From: Dokdonella immobilis
Lineage (GTDB): Bacteria; Pseudomonadota; Gammaproteobacteria; Xanthomonadales; Rhodanobacteraceae
NCBI RefSeq assembly: GCF_900115085.1
Contig: NZ_FOVF01000003.1
Span: 186,001-250,000 of the forward strand
Direction of reading: 5' to 3'
Length of the DNA: 64,000 bases
The translations under genes and the position numbers were made by a program. Position 1 is the first letter of the stretch, and every line of letters begins with the position of its first letter. The notes under the pieces were generated by a model. It was not told where the DNA came from, did not search any database, and saw nothing but the letters and a program-made list of their open reading frames with translations. Positions 27,776 through 36,463 of the stretch are shown piece after piece.

Positions 27776-29314
27776 TCAGTCGAATCCGCTGGCGAAGATC
27801 TGGTCCGCCTGCAGCTCATAGGCGCCGATGTCCACGGCCGCCCAGCGTGGCTGTCCGCGCTGGTCGGTGGGCAACGCACCGGTTGCAGTACCCGCATTGA
27901 ATGCCGGCGAGGCGGCGGTCAGTGCCATGGTCTCGGTCAACCCGCCATTGCCGGCGATGGCGCCGAGGTTCGCATTGGCGAACAGCGCACCCGGCGTGAC
28001 CGCCGTTTCCGCCTGATTCGAGACCGGCCGGATCTGCGGCCACTGCATGTTGTTGCTGCCACTGACCGGATACAGCATGGCCCAGGGGTTGTAGGCGTTG
28101 CCGCCGGTGTTGTTGAGGAAAACGGTATTGCGCATGGTGATGGCCAGACCGTTGCCGTTGCTGATGCCACCGGCAAAGCAGACATCGCATTGGGCCACAT
28201 TGTTGGCGATGGTCAGGTTCTGCAGGATCAGCCCACCGCTGCCTTGCAGGTTGATCGCCCCGCCGAGCCCGGTCCGCGCAATGTTGCCGACGAAGGTGCT
28301 GTTGCTGATGTCGCCCGATGCGCGGATCAGGGTCGCGGTCTGGTGGTCGAAGATCGACAAACCGCCGTAGCCAGCGGCCTGGTTGTCGCGGAAGGTCGAG
28401 CCGCGGATCGAGAACGGCCCGCCCTGCAGGTAGACGCCACCGGTATGCGCATTGCTGGTGCCGACACTGTTGTTGCCCTGGATGGTCGAATCGAGGATCC
28501 GGGTGAAGCTGGTGGTGTCGTAGACCGTAGTGAAAAGACCGGCTCCGTAGGCATTGGACTGGTTGTCGAGCAGACGCACGCGGCACAGGTTGACGGTGCG
28601 GTCGGCACCGTCGATGCCGATCGCGCCGGCATTGCCGCCATTGCCCGGATTGCCGCCCGTGCCGGTCGCGGTATTGGCCGAGAGCTCGCTGTCGAACAGG
28701 TTGACCCGTTTGGAGCCCAGCGAGTAGATCGCGCCGCCGTTCGAGCCGCTGTTGCCGCTCATCATCACGTCAACGAGGCTCAGTTCGCTGGCACCGACCA
28801 CATAGATGCCGCCACCGCCGTCGTCCTGGGCGGTGGCTATGGCGTGGTTGCTGGCGAAATTCGAATGGAAAATTCGAATCGTCACGGCCTGCCACGGCCC
28901 GCCGGTTGGCTTCCACAGGCCGGCGCCCGAGCCTGTTGGCGTCGAGCCGTTGGCGATCGTCGCGTTGAGCAAATCGAAGGCATAGGTCTGGTTGTTCGGA
29001 TTGTCGATCCGGATCACCCGCCGCGCATTGCCACCGGACAGGGTCGCGCCGCCGGCATCGAGTTGGGTCGCCCGGGTGATGCGCAGTTCGGCGCTGAGCG
29101 TGAGTGTCGATGTACCGATATCGAGCCGTATTGGCCCGCCTGCATCGAGTGCCGCTTGCAGGGCGGCAGTCGTGACACTGCCCGGCGAGCCATTGCCGAT
29201 CACGACCGGATTGACCAGTTGCGGGGTTGCCGGCGCCACGCAGTCGAACCCGGGCTGGGCCAGCGCCGGGATGATCCAGCCCAGGAGTATCGCCAGGCAG
29301 AGGAATCTGGTCAT
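27776..29314 (-). CDS. Secreted right-handed beta-helix protein
   Basis: The 512-residue protein starts with a signal peptide (TRFLCLAILLGWIIPALA) when the ATG at 29314 is used; a longer in-frame start at 29365 would bury it. The mature chain is a succession of short Asn/Gly-rich repeats (N.TFVGN, SNFASN, STIQGNN, NGGAIYSLG, GGIYV), the pattern of parallel beta-helix proteins such as polymorphic outer-membrane and pectate-lyase-like proteins. It ends in ADQIFASGFD, resembling an IFxxGFE/D tail that I recall from secreted proteins of Xanthomonadales. The role may be adhesion or polysaccharide binding; nothing in the context tells which. Confidence 0.72.
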   Translation of the reverse strand: MTRFLCLAILLGWIIPALAQPGFDCVAPATPQLVNPVVIGNGSPGSVTTAALQAALDAGGPIRLDIGTSTLTLSAELRITRATQLDAGGATLSGGNARRVIRIDNPNNQTYAFDLLNATIANGSTPTGSGAGLWKPTGGPWQAVTIRIFHSNFASNHAIATAQDDGGGGIYVVGASELSLVDVMMSGNSGSNGGAIYSLGSKRVNLFDSELSANTATGTGGNPGNGGNAGAIGIDGADRTVNLCRVRLLDNQSNAYGAGLFTTVYDTTSFTRILDSTIQGNNSVGTSNAHTGGVYLQGGPFSIRGSTFRDNQAAGYGGLSIFDHQTATLIRASGDISNSTFVGNIARTGLGGAINLQGSGGLILQNLTIANNVAQCDVCFAGGISNGNGLAITMRNTVFLNNTGGNAYNPWAMLYPVSGSNNMQWPQIRPVSNQAETAVTPGALFANANLGAIAGNGGLTETMALTAASPAFNAGTATGALPTDQRGQPRWAAVDIGAYELQADQIFASGFD

Positions 29315-29597
29315 GGGTATCCGCACCGATTGCAAGGCAACAGGATGAGGCACAGGCCCATTCATTTCCGTGAAGCCTGCTTCAGACCGGCATCACGGGC
29401 AACCCTCTCCCGCTGGCGCTCCGATCCGGGCCTCGAGCAAGGAAGAAGGAACAGGATGCGCAGACTTCCGGATCCTTGATGCTTCCCTGTGTTGCACCTG
29501 TTGCGCCTGTATCGAGAGACCCCCTCGACCGCCCGCACCGGCACCCTGCGATGGTGGTACGCAGCCCGACTTCAGCAGCCCTGCCTTCCTTTCGCCG

Positions 29598-30575
29598 CTA
29601 CGTCCCGGCCTGTTCGAGTTTTACCGGCGAGACAAAGCCGGCAGGTTTGGCGGCAAGCACCGAACACTGCAACTGTTCGAAGACCCCTTCGGCCGTATTC
29701 CCGATCAGCAAGCCCGCTATGCCTGTTCTGGCGACCGTTCCCATGACTACGAGATCAGCCTGCACATGTTTCGCCAATTCAGGTATGACAGAGGCGGCCA
29801 CCCCGCGACGCAGATGAAATTCAGGAGAAAGGAAGGCGCTGGCATCCTCGCCGATCCGTGCCTTCAATTCCTGCCGAAGGAGGTTGAATGCACTTGCATG
29901 ACTCGAACGCACGCCCTCGACATAGTCGCTGCTCGCGACAGCCGGGTCGTTGGCCCAAAGTCGCACCATCGATTCGCCGGGCGCATCCCAGACATGGACA
30001 ACATGCAGCGTCGCGAAATCCGAAAAAGCGAGCGAACCCGCCAATCCAAGGATCTGCCGATTGAGGCTCTCCTCCACTGGATCCGGCCTGTCCGGGTCCA
30101 GATCAACGGCGGCAAGGATGTTCCGGCATTTCGGAGCTTCATCCGCTCTCGTCAACCACACCGGACACGGACAATTACGCAGCAACTGCATGTCCTGACT
30201 TCCGAAGATCCTTTCGATATAGCCTGGATTTTCGGCCGGTTTGATCAACAGATCGTGGCCATTTTCCAATACGACCCGAATGGCTTCGAGATACGTCCTG
30301 CCCACGAGCACGTCCACGCGAATTTTCAGGCGTTCTGCGTAAGGCTCGATCAGTGCCTCGATCCTTTTCCGGCTGGCGTCCACCATGGACGCCACGGGAT
30401 CGTTTGATGTCCGGCCGCCGAACCGCATGCGGAAACCTTCCGAAACAGCCGGCACGACATCGATTACGGTCAATTCTGCCTGGTTGTTCTCCGCCAACGA
30501 CACGGCGCGCAGGATCGACGCGTCCTGGGATGCAGCCTCTTCACACACGTAAAGAATCTTCTTGAATTCATTCAT
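29598..30575 (-). CDS. Universal stress protein, tandem UspA domains
   Basis: The 325-residue protein contains two UspA-type domains in tandem (about 1-150 and 155-310). The second ends with the ATP-binding-type pattern VVMGTVARTGIAGLLIGNTAE. UspE-like tandem proteins are induced by starvation and stress. The start ATG 30575 follows a GGGTGGTC ribosome binding site. It lies 68 bases after the CPA2 antiporter gene in the same direction, so the two probably form an operon; Usp domains are often genetically linked or fused to Na+/H+ and K+ transporters, so a regulatory role is possible. Confidence 0.88.
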   Translation of the reverse strand: MNEFKKILYVCEEAASQDASILRAVSLAENNQAELTVIDVVPAVSEGFRMRFGGRTSNDPVASMVDASRKRIEALIEPYAERLKIRVDVLVGRTYLEAIRVVLENGHDLLIKPAENPGYIERIFGSQDMQLLRNCPCPVWLTRADEAPKCRNILAAVDLDPDRPDPVEESLNRQILGLAGSLAFSDFATLHVVHVWDAPGESMVRLWANDPAVASSDYVEGVRSSHASAFNLLRQELKARIGEDASAFLSPEFHLRRGVAASVIPELAKHVQADLVVMGTVARTGIAGLLIGNTAEGVFEQLQCSVLAAKPAGFVSPVKLEQAGT

Positions 30576-30643
30576 CCCGACCACCCTGCAATTTCCCGCA
30601 AGCAATCCTGTATTCGACAATGAAAACGGGTGACCAAGGCACC

Positions 30644-32347
30644 CTACGAGCTGCCGGTCTGGTTGTCCATCACGGGCTGGTAGCCCCGATCCCGCACATC
30701 CTGGACGATCGTATCGATCTCTTCGGTGCCCACCTGCAGCAAAGCCAATGCGGTTGCTCCGAGGCGCAGACTCGATTCGATCAGTTCAGGATTGGCATGG
30801 GTAGCACCCGCTGCAAGCAAGCGGGAACTGGATTCGAGATCCCGCGCACGCGCAATCACCGGCACCTGGGGACAAACCCGATTCAGGTAGGAAATCGCCG
30901 CATGGGCCATATCCGGGTTATCGACGGCGACGACTACCAGAGCAGCCCGGTCCACATGAATGGCCGCAAGCAATGCAGGATCGGCGATGTCGCCCAGCCA
31001 GACAGAATGACCATCTGCCCTCCCCTGCATCACCCGCTTCGGATCCGTATCAAAAACGGCAAACGGAACACCGCTTGCATGCAACAGCACGGCGACGGTA
31101 TGTCCCACACGGCCATAGCCACCGATCACGACCTGCTGCCCGGATACATGCGGCAATTCCGCAGGGTCTTCAATCGCTTCTTGAGGCTTCTTGATCAGAA
31201 GGTCAGCGATCTTGCCGTTGAAGCGGATCAGCATGGCGCCGACAACCATCGAGAGCAGTACGGAGCTGATGGCGATCTGTCCGAGCTGGATGTCCAGCAC
31301 GCTCGAATCGATCGCGATAGCGATGAGCGCCAGCCCGAACTCGCCCCCTACGCTCAGCATCAGACCGGTACGCCACCTCATTCGGGCGTCGCCGCCGACC
31401 TTGCTTACCAGCCCGGCAACGATCAGCGTCTTGCTCGTGACGATGAGCAACGCGCCCAGTGCTACCCAGTGCCAGATGGGCGGGATCGCCGCAGGGTTGA
31501 ATCGCATGCCGATACCGACAAAGAACAGGCCCAGCAGCACGTCGCGAAATGGACTAACGCTGGACTCCACCTGGTGGCGGAACTCCGTTTCGCCCAGCAT
31601 CATGCCGGCGAGAAATCCTCCGAATGCCAGCGACAAGCCCAGGCTATTGGTAACCCAGGCGGCCAGCAGGGCGACCAGAAGCACGGCCAGGGTGAACATC
31701 TCGAGCGATCCACTCTTGCTGACCAGATAGAACAGCGGCCGCAGCAACCAACGCCCGGCGAAGTAGACCAGCGCGAAGGCGAGTACGGCCTTGGCAAGAG
31801 CGAGGCCAAGGCTTCCCGCAAGTACGCTCGCCGAGACGGAAACACCCAGCACCGGGATCACGACCAGGAACGGAACGGCGGTGACATCCTGGAAAACCGA
31901 CATGGCCAGCCCGAGACGGCCGTGCTGGGTGTTTTCCTCACCCTGCTCCTTGAGCAAACTGGAAATGATCGTCGTGGACGATTGAGCGAAGACCGCACCG
32001 AACACAAAGGCGGCGGCAGTCGGAAGCCCGACGAGCCACACCACCAATCCGACCCCCATAGTGGTGAACGCTACTTGCCCGGTTCCCAGACCGAGGACCT
32101 GATGCCGCAACGCATGCAGCTTGGGCAGCGAGAAATTGAGGCCTATGGTGAACAGCAGAAAGACGACACCGAACTCCGCCAGCGCTGCCAGCTCAGGCAT
32201 CGATACCACAGGCCCGATTGTGTGCGGCCCGAGCACCACCCCGACCAGCAGGTATCCCAGGCTGGTCGGTATATGCAGGCGCTGAAAAACGACCACGACA
32301 CCGATCGCGGCGGCCAGAAGCAGCATGATCTGTACGAGATTTTCCAT
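30644..32347 (-). CDS. CPA2 cation:proton antiporter with TrkA-N domain (KefB/YbaL-like)
   Basis: The 567-residue protein has about twelve membrane helices of the Na+/H+ exchanger fold (GVVFLLFTIGLNFSLPKL, VFQDVTAVPFLVV, GGEFGLALIAI), then a TrkA-N Rossmann domain beginning at VVIGGYGRVGHTVA (~410), which binds NAD(H) and gates such transporters. Overall it resembles E. coli YbaL/KefB, which move K+ or Na+ against protons. The CPA2 aspartate motif appears as VFQDVTAVP. ATG 32347 is preceded by GAGGTCC. A tandem Usp protein follows downstream. Confidence 0.9.
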   Translation of the reverse strand: MENLVQIMLLLAAAIGVVVVFQRLHIPTSLGYLLVGVVLGPHTIGPVVSMPELAALAEFGVVFLLFTIGLNFSLPKLHALRHQVLGLGTGQVAFTTMGVGLVVWLVGLPTAAAFVFGAVFAQSSTTIISSLLKEQGEENTQHGRLGLAMSVFQDVTAVPFLVVIPVLGVSVSASVLAGSLGLALAKAVLAFALVYFAGRWLLRPLFYLVSKSGSLEMFTLAVLLVALLAAWVTNSLGLSLAFGGFLAGMMLGETEFRHQVESSVSPFRDVLLGLFFVGIGMRFNPAAIPPIWHWVALGALLIVTSKTLIVAGLVSKVGGDARMRWRTGLMLSVGGEFGLALIAIAIDSSVLDIQLGQIAISSVLLSMVVGAMLIRFNGKIADLLIKKPQEAIEDPAELPHVSGQQVVIGGYGRVGHTVAVLLHASGVPFAVFDTDPKRVMQGRADGHSVWLGDIADPALLAAIHVDRAALVVVAVDNPDMAHAAISYLNRVCPQVPVIARARDLESSSRLLAAGATHANPELIESSLRLGATALALLQVGTEEIDTIVQDVRDRGYQPVMDNQTGSS

Positions 32348-32569
32348 CGGACCTCGGATCAATCGCGATAGCGTTGGGTTGGGCGTGGCAAAACGATTCC
32401 TGGCCGCTCAATAAGCCCTGCTCTGACTGCCGGAAGATGCAAGCTGCAGATTCATCTGTCCCTCCCTTGGTCTGATGAATCAATTGCCCGGGCGACGCCT
32501 GCCTGCGCGCAACGCATCGTTGCGCGAAGGCAGGTATCGTGACGGTTGCGCCACTTGCTCAGACTCTCG

Positions 32570-32983
32570 CTAGGCTGCGAAGTCGCCGCTTCGCTCCGGC
32601 TGGTAGGTCACCTCGACAATCTCGACATTCAACATGCCTCCGCCGGGCGCGGGCCAGGCGATCTCGTCGCCTTCGCTGAGTCCGAGCAGGGCGCTTCCGA
32701 CGGGCGCCAGGATCGAAATCGTATCGCTTGAACGACCCGCGTCGCGCGGATAGACCAGGGTCAGGGAGAACGTCGAGCCGCTGGATGCGATCCTGAAGCG
32801 CACCGAAGAATTCATGGTCACCACACTGGCTGGAACTTGCGTTGGCTCAACGATACGGGCGCGCGCAATCTCCTCCTCCAACTCCCGGCGACCCGGAAAG
32901 GATTTGTAGTCGGGAGATTCAAGCATCCGCTCCAACCGCTCCGCGTCAACCCGGGACAACGTGATTTCTGGCTTCTTCTTCAT
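32570..32983 (-). CDS. rnk: Regulator of nucleoside diphosphate kinase (Rnk, GreA/B family)
   Basis: The 137-residue protein matches Rnk in length and layout: an N-terminal helical hairpin (DAERLERMLE ... GRRELEEEIARARIV) and a C-terminal GreA/GreB-type FKBP-like domain (VTMNSSVRFRI, ILAPVGSALLGLSEGDEI). Rnk binds RNA polymerase near the secondary channel but lacks the long cleavage-factor coiled coil. The start ATG 32983 is preceded by GGAAGG; the frame stays open upstream without conserved sequence. It is not clearly linked to its neighbours. Confidence 0.88.
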   Translation of the reverse strand: MKKKPEITLSRVDAERLERMLESPDYKSFPGRRELEEEIARARIVEPTQVPASVVTMNSSVRFRIASSGSTFSLTLVYPRDAGRSSDTISILAPVGSALLGLSEGDEIAWPAPGGGMLNVEIVEVTYQPERSGDFAA

Positions 32984-33641
32984 GACCTTCCAAAGTAGTT
33001 GTATGTTCGAAATCCAACGACGAGCTGAAGCATCTCCGATGGCGAACGAATTTGGCAACGCACATGAACTGCGTCGCGCACCAGACTTGCCCAAGGTTAT
33101 GCCGATATCGGGGTTCTTGGGATACGTCCGCTTTTCAAACCGCCTGTCGACATCTGTTTGTGGCACCTGGCCAGAGAGATTCAAGCAGGTTCTTCGAGAG
33201 ACTTGCCTGAAGTGCTTCGAAATGTCGCCCCAAGGGGCTGTTTTCAGCCTGCGAGGGTGACATCGGGGGGAGATTGACCCGAAAAGCCGGGCAGCCATGA
33301 CAATCGCGACAAGCAGTGGGTCGGATTGCGTTCCGGGTCCTCGGGCGCCGCGCAAACAGCTGATTCCTCGAATTTGGTCGGGGACTGACCGGCCCGCGTC
33401 GCGGCGTGGCGGATCGCGCCAGGACTCCTTCCTGCCCTGGAAGGTGTCCACGACCTTCACCTGCCTGCACGAGGGGCCATGTGCGAACCGGCGCGCATGG
33501 TCTTGACGCGCCGGGTGTGATCCTTTCGCCCAGGGATCGCGATCAACCCCCAGGCCCGTGGCCACCCTTCGCTGGCGCGCTTGCACGGGTTTCGCGAGGT
33601 TTCGTCATGGAAGGCTTCCGGGCGCCGAAAAGGGGCCACAG
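32984..33641. other. Gene-free stretch upstream of rnk
   Basis: About 660 bases with only short, unrelated open frames on both strands. None has recognisable protein sequence or a good ribosome binding site. The rnk promoter must lie at the left side. I see no structured RNA here that I can support. Confidence 0.4.
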
Positions 33642-33674
33642 AAAAAAGGACCAGTGAGGACAACTCACTGATCC
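33642..33674 (-). terminator. Terminator of tRNA-Arg
   Basis: GGACCAGTGAG and CTCACTGATCC (33648-33658, 33664-33674) form an 11-position stem with one mismatch around a five-base loop. On the minus strand it is followed by TTTTTT (AAAAAA at 33642-33647). It lies 15 bases after the tRNA 3' end. Confidence 0.85.
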
Positions 33675-33688
33675 TTAATTCCTTTTAA

Positions 33689-33765
33689 TGGCGCGCCCGG
33701 AGAGATTCGAACTCCCGACCACCAAGTTCGTAGCCTGGTACTCTATCCAGCTGAGCTACGGGCGC
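33689..33765 (-). tRNA. tRNA-Arg (anticodon ACG)
   Basis: The 77-base minus-strand sequence folds into a tRNA: acceptor stem GCGCCCG/CGGGCGC, discriminator G with an encoded CCA, D-arm GCTCAGCTGGATAGAGT, anticodon stem CCAGG/CTTGG with loop CTACGAA (anticodon ACG, decoding CGN arginine after A34 editing to inosine), and T-arm with TTCGAAT. A strong promoter and terminator flank it. No integrated element is visible at its 3' end. Confidence 0.96.
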
Positions 33766-33829
33766 TTTGATCGTCGTCTTGGCGGAAAAAGCTGCGTTGC
33801 GCAGCCGGCCCGGTCCAACGAGGGGCGGG

Positions 33830-33858
33830 ATTATTCTGTGCCGGGCGGGTTTCGTCAA
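33830..33858 (-). promoter_or_regulatory. Promoter of tRNA-Arg
   Basis: On the minus strand TTGACG (33858-33853) and AATAAT (33835-33830) are spaced by exactly 17 bases. The start of the mature tRNA lies about 65 bases downstream. A GC-rich stretch (CCCGCCCC) directly after the -10 resembles a stringent discriminator. Confidence 0.75.
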
Positions 33859-33941
33859 CTCCCCCGTGAAACTATTTTCAACGACCAGCGCCCGGGGCAC
33901 CCCGATTTCCGCTCGCTGACGGTGTTGCTGCCGACTGCGCC

Positions 33942-34349
33942 TCAGTTCTTCTTGCGCGGCCGAACATACAGGACGAGGCTGTGATCCTCGATCTGGTAAC
34001 CGTGCCTTTCCGCGACTTCGCGCTGCAGGCGCTCGATCTCCTCGCTGGTGAACTCGATCACCTTGCCCGACTCGACATCGATCATGTGATCGTGGTGCTT
34101 GCCGCGGTCGAGTTCGTAGACGGCCTGGCCGCCCTCGAAATTGTGCTTGAGCACGAGACCGGCGGCCTCGAACTGGGTCAGCACCCGATAAACCGTAGCC
34201 AGGCCGATGTCATCCTGGTGCTCGAGCAGTTCGCGGTAGATATCCTCGGCGGTGACGTGCTTGCCATCCAGGTTTTCGAGGATCTCCAGGATCCGCATCC
34301 GCGGGTGGGTGACCTTCAACCCCGCCTTGCGTAGATCGGTTGATTCCAT
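33942..34349 (-). CDS. fur: Ferric uptake regulator
   Basis: Fur is the Fe2+-dependent repressor of iron uptake genes. The 135-residue protein has the winged-helix DNA-binding domain (GLKVTHPRMRILEILEN ... DIGLATVYRVLTQFEAAGLV) and the metal-binding dimerisation domain with HHDHMID and the C-terminal DHSLVLYVR. The usual CxxC of E. coli Fur is absent (IDVESG in its place) and the whole protein lacks cysteine, going one step beyond the Pseudomonas-type Fur, which keeps a single Cys there. ATG 34349 is preceded by GGAGG. It is divergent from bamE, a common arrangement; the 95-base gap must hold both promoters. Confidence 0.95.
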   Translation of the reverse strand: MESTDLRKAGLKVTHPRMRILEILENLDGKHVTAEDIYRELLEHQDDIGLATVYRVLTQFEAAGLVLKHNFEGGQAVYELDRGKHHDHMIDVESGKVIEFTSEEIERLQREVAERHGYQIEDHSLVLYVRPRKKN

Positions 34350-34444
34350 GGCTGTCCTCCGCATGCCGATTCGGCGTTCCATAACGATCAGGAAAGGATG
34401 GCTAGTGTATCATCCGGGGTTTGGTCATCGCCGAGCCCGAACGC

Positions 34445-34861
34445 ATGCTGCTACGCCTGATAGCCCTGATCGCACTGGCTGCCCTCTCCGGTTGCGGAGT
34501 GCTCTACAAACTGGACGTTCAGCAGGGCAACCTGTTCAACAAGACCCAGGTCGAAACCCTCAAGCCGGGTATGAGCAAGCGTCAGGTCCTGCTGGTCATG
34601 GGCTCGCCGTCGATCATCAGTCCGTTCAACCAGAACCGCTGGGACTATGTGTCCAGCATCAAGCGCGGCCGCGGCAAGATGGAGAGCAAGGATCTCGTGC
34701 TCTACTTCGAGAACGAGGCCCTGGCCCGCATCGAGGGCGACTACTTCCCGGAGGATCCGGAACAGCTCATTCGCGATGCGCGCAAGTACAAGCGCCAGTA
34801 CCCGGACGAGAAGCGCGAAGACGACAAGAAGAAGCGCCGCGGCGGCGAGGGTCAGGGCTGA
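34445..34861 (+). CDS. bamE: Outer-membrane assembly lipoprotein BamE (SmpA/OmlA)
   Basis: BamE is a lipoprotein subunit of the BAM complex that inserts outer-membrane proteins. The 138-residue precursor has a signal peptide ending in the lipobox LSGC (Cys17), followed by the SmpA/OmlA domain with QGNLFNKTQVETLKPGMSK, VLLVMGSPSI and NRWDYV. The C-terminal ~25 residues are a charged Lys/Arg/Asp/Glu tail beyond the domain. The start is ATG 34445, directly before the signal peptide. It is divergent from fur and convergent with rnfH-ratA. Confidence 0.93.
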   Translation: MLLRLIALIALAALSGCGVLYKLDVQQGNLFNKTQVETLKPGMSKRQVLLVMGSPSIISPFNQNRWDYVSSIKRGRGKMESKDLVLYFENEALARIEGDYFPEDPEQLIRDARKYKRQYPDEKREDDKKKRRGGEGQG

Positions 34862-34867
34862 TCGAAT

Positions 34868-35155
34868 TCAGCGCGCGGACGAGGATTTCGCCCGCTTGCG
34901 CCTGGCTTCCTTCGGGTCGATCGCGAGCGGCCGATAGAGCTCGACCCGATCGCCCTGCCTGAGCAGGGCCGTGCGGGCCGCGGGCCTGGACCAGATGCCG
35001 ACGTCCAGCCGCATTGCATCGATGCCGCATTCGGCCTCGACCCGGGATTCCCGGATCGCGTCGGCCACGCTGGCCGGAACGCCCAGCTTCAGCGCGCGCA
35101 GGAACTGGATGCCCGGCGCGACATAGGCGACCTCGACGTCGATCCGCTCAGCCAT
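34868..35155 (-). CDS. rnfH: RnfH-family ubiquitin-like protein (RatB)
   Basis: The 95-residue protein has a beta-grasp, ubiquitin-like fold of the UPF0125/RnfH family (ERIDVEVAYVAPGIQFLRAL, GIDAMRLDVGIWSR, LRQGDRVELYRPL). In E. coli the gene is paired with ratA; its function is not known. The start ATG 35155 overlaps the ratA end by 8 nt, so the two are translationally linked. The C-terminus is short and basic. It is convergent with bamE. Confidence 0.92.
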   Translation of the reverse strand: MAERIDVEVAYVAPGIQFLRALKLGVPASVADAIRESRVEAECGIDAMRLDVGIWSRPAARTALLRQGDRVELYRPLAIDPKEARRKRAKSSSAR

Positions 35156-35579
35156 CGTTGCGGCGCGCAATCCGGCAGAAATCATCGACCATGCGATCGG
35201 CCAGGTTCTGGAAACCCAGTCTGAGGGCCGGCGCGGTGTACCGGCCGGCATAGTCGAAATCCAGCGCGAACAGGACCTTGCAGCCCGACTCGCCGAGGGC
35301 GACAAAGGTCCATTCGCCCTCGAGGGTGCGGAACGGGCCGTCGACCAGGTGCATGTGGATGCGCTCGGGACGCGACACCGTGTTGCGCGTGGTGAAGCTC
35401 TGGTTCATGCCGGCCAGACGAAGATCCAGCCGGGCCGTCAGCTCGGACTCCGCGCGCGCCATGACCTCCGAGCCGGCGCACCAGGGAAACAGGCTCGGGT
35501 ATGCTTCCACGTGGTTGACCAGGTCGAACATCACCTCGGGCGGACGGGCCACGAGGGCATTGCGGCGAATCTGGATCAA
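35148..35579 (-). CDS. ratA: RatA/COQ10-family START-like protein
   Basis: The 143-residue protein has the SRPBCC/START-like fold with the family pattern IRRNALVARPPEVMFDLVNHVEAYPSLFPWC and a long C-terminal helix (GFQNLADRMVDDFCRIAR). Homologues bind coenzyme Q (COQ10, eukaryotes), and E. coli RatA blocks ribosomal subunit joining when overproduced. The order ratA-rnfH, divergent from smpB, is the standard gammaproteobacterial cluster. ATG 35579 is the start. Confidence 0.92.
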   Translation of the reverse strand: MIQIRRNALVARPPEVMFDLVNHVEAYPSLFPWCAGSEVMARAESELTARLDLRLAGMNQSFTTRNTVSRPERIHMHLVDGPFRTLEGEWTFVALGESGCKVLFALDFDYAGRYTAPALRLGFQNLADRMVDDFCRIARRNDG

Positions 35580-35686
35580 GCGAACCTCTCAAACGAATGT
35601 GATGGTGCTTCGGACTGCCCGCCGACTCACCCGGCCGAAATTCCAGGTCAATCAGGGCCGATGCCCGAGGAAACACCCTTAACAGC

Positions 35687-36178
35687 ATGACCAAGCAGAA
35701 AGACAAGGACAAGAAGAGCGGCGGGACGATCGCCCTGAACAAGCGCGCCCGGCATGAATATCATATCGACGAGCGCTACGAGGCGGGCGTCGCCCTGCAG
35801 GGCTGGGAGGTCAAGAGCCTCCGGGCCGGCCGGACCAACCTGACCGATGCCTACGCAATCGTCCGCAACGGCGAAATCTACCTGTTCGGCGCCTCGATCG
35901 TGCCGCTGATCTCGGCCTCCTCGCACGTCGTCGCCGACGACCGGCGCACGCGCAAGCTGCTCCTGCACCGCGCGGAAATCGACAAGCTGGTCGGTGCGGT
36001 CGAACGCAAGGGCTACACGATGGTGCCGATGGCCATGTACTGGAAAGGCAACAAGGTCAAGATCGAACTCGGCCTGGCCCGCGGCAAGCAGGACCACGAC
36101 AAGCGCAACGCGATCAAGGAAAAAGACTGGCAGCGCGACAAGCAGCGCGCGATGCGCGCCCACAACAAGGGCGCCTGA
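35687..36178 (+). CDS. smpB: tmRNA-binding protein SmpB
   Basis: SmpB binds tmRNA and delivers it to stalled ribosomes for trans-translation. The 163-residue protein contains [31 protein letters not shown], the GEIYLFGA strand, and the basic C-terminal helix with [17 protein letters not shown]. Length is normal. The tmRNA gene lies 285 bases downstream on the same strand, with only extragenic repeats in between. Confidence 0.97.
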   Translation: MTKQKDKDKKSGGTIALNKRARHEYHIDERYEAGVALQGWEVKSLRAGRTNLTDAYAIVRNGEIYLFGASIVPLISASSHVVADDRRTRKLLLHRAEIDKLVGAVERKGYTMVPMAMYWKGNKVKIELGLARGKQDHDKRNAIKEKDWQRDKQRAMRAHNKGA

Positions 36179-36223
36179 GGCCACTGGAACCGGAGCCACC
36201 CCTACGCCAGCTCTCCGCTCCGC

Positions 36224-36249
36224 CGTAGGAGCGCCTTCAGGCGCGATGC
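36224..36249 (+). repeat. REP-type extragenic repeat (GTAGGAGCG family)
   Basis: CCGTAGGAGCGCCTTCAGGC with a perfect hairpin GCGCCT-TC-AGGCGC (36231-36244) matches the 'GTAGGAGCGnCTTnAGnCGCGA' repeats scattered through Xanthomonadales genomes. It lies between smpB and ssrA. Confidence 0.6.
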
Positions 36250-36296
36250 TTTGAATGCGTCCGACGGCGATCCGGAGACAGGCCCGGCCTACACCG

Positions 36297-36330
36297 GAAT
36301 CCGTCGTCCCTGCGCAGGCAGGAACCCAGC
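36297..36330 (+). repeat. Extragenic repeat with CCTGCGCAGG palindrome
   Basis: CGTCGTCCCTGCGCAGGCAG with the palindrome CCTGCGCAGG (36309-36318) resembles the 'CGTCATCCCTGCGCAGGCAGG' repeat common between genes in several proteobacteria. It lies ~50 bases after the previous repeat. Confidence 0.5.
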
Positions 36331-36463
36331 GACTTTCCCGTAACCGCGCATGCGCAATCGCCGCCCCGCTGCAAATAGACCCGCCGCACCACCCACTTGA
36401 ATCGCGAACATTCATCCCGATCTCGTCAGCACATGCCGGCCACGTGCTAGCATGCCCTTCCCC

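Noticed and set aside
27668-29479. Long plus-strand open frame opposite the beta-helix gene
   Set aside because: The minus-strand frame has a signal peptide and regular repeats; the plus-strand frame is its mirror.
33297-33663. Short frames near the tRNA-Arg terminator
   Set aside because: Overlapping chance frames without recognisable sequence.
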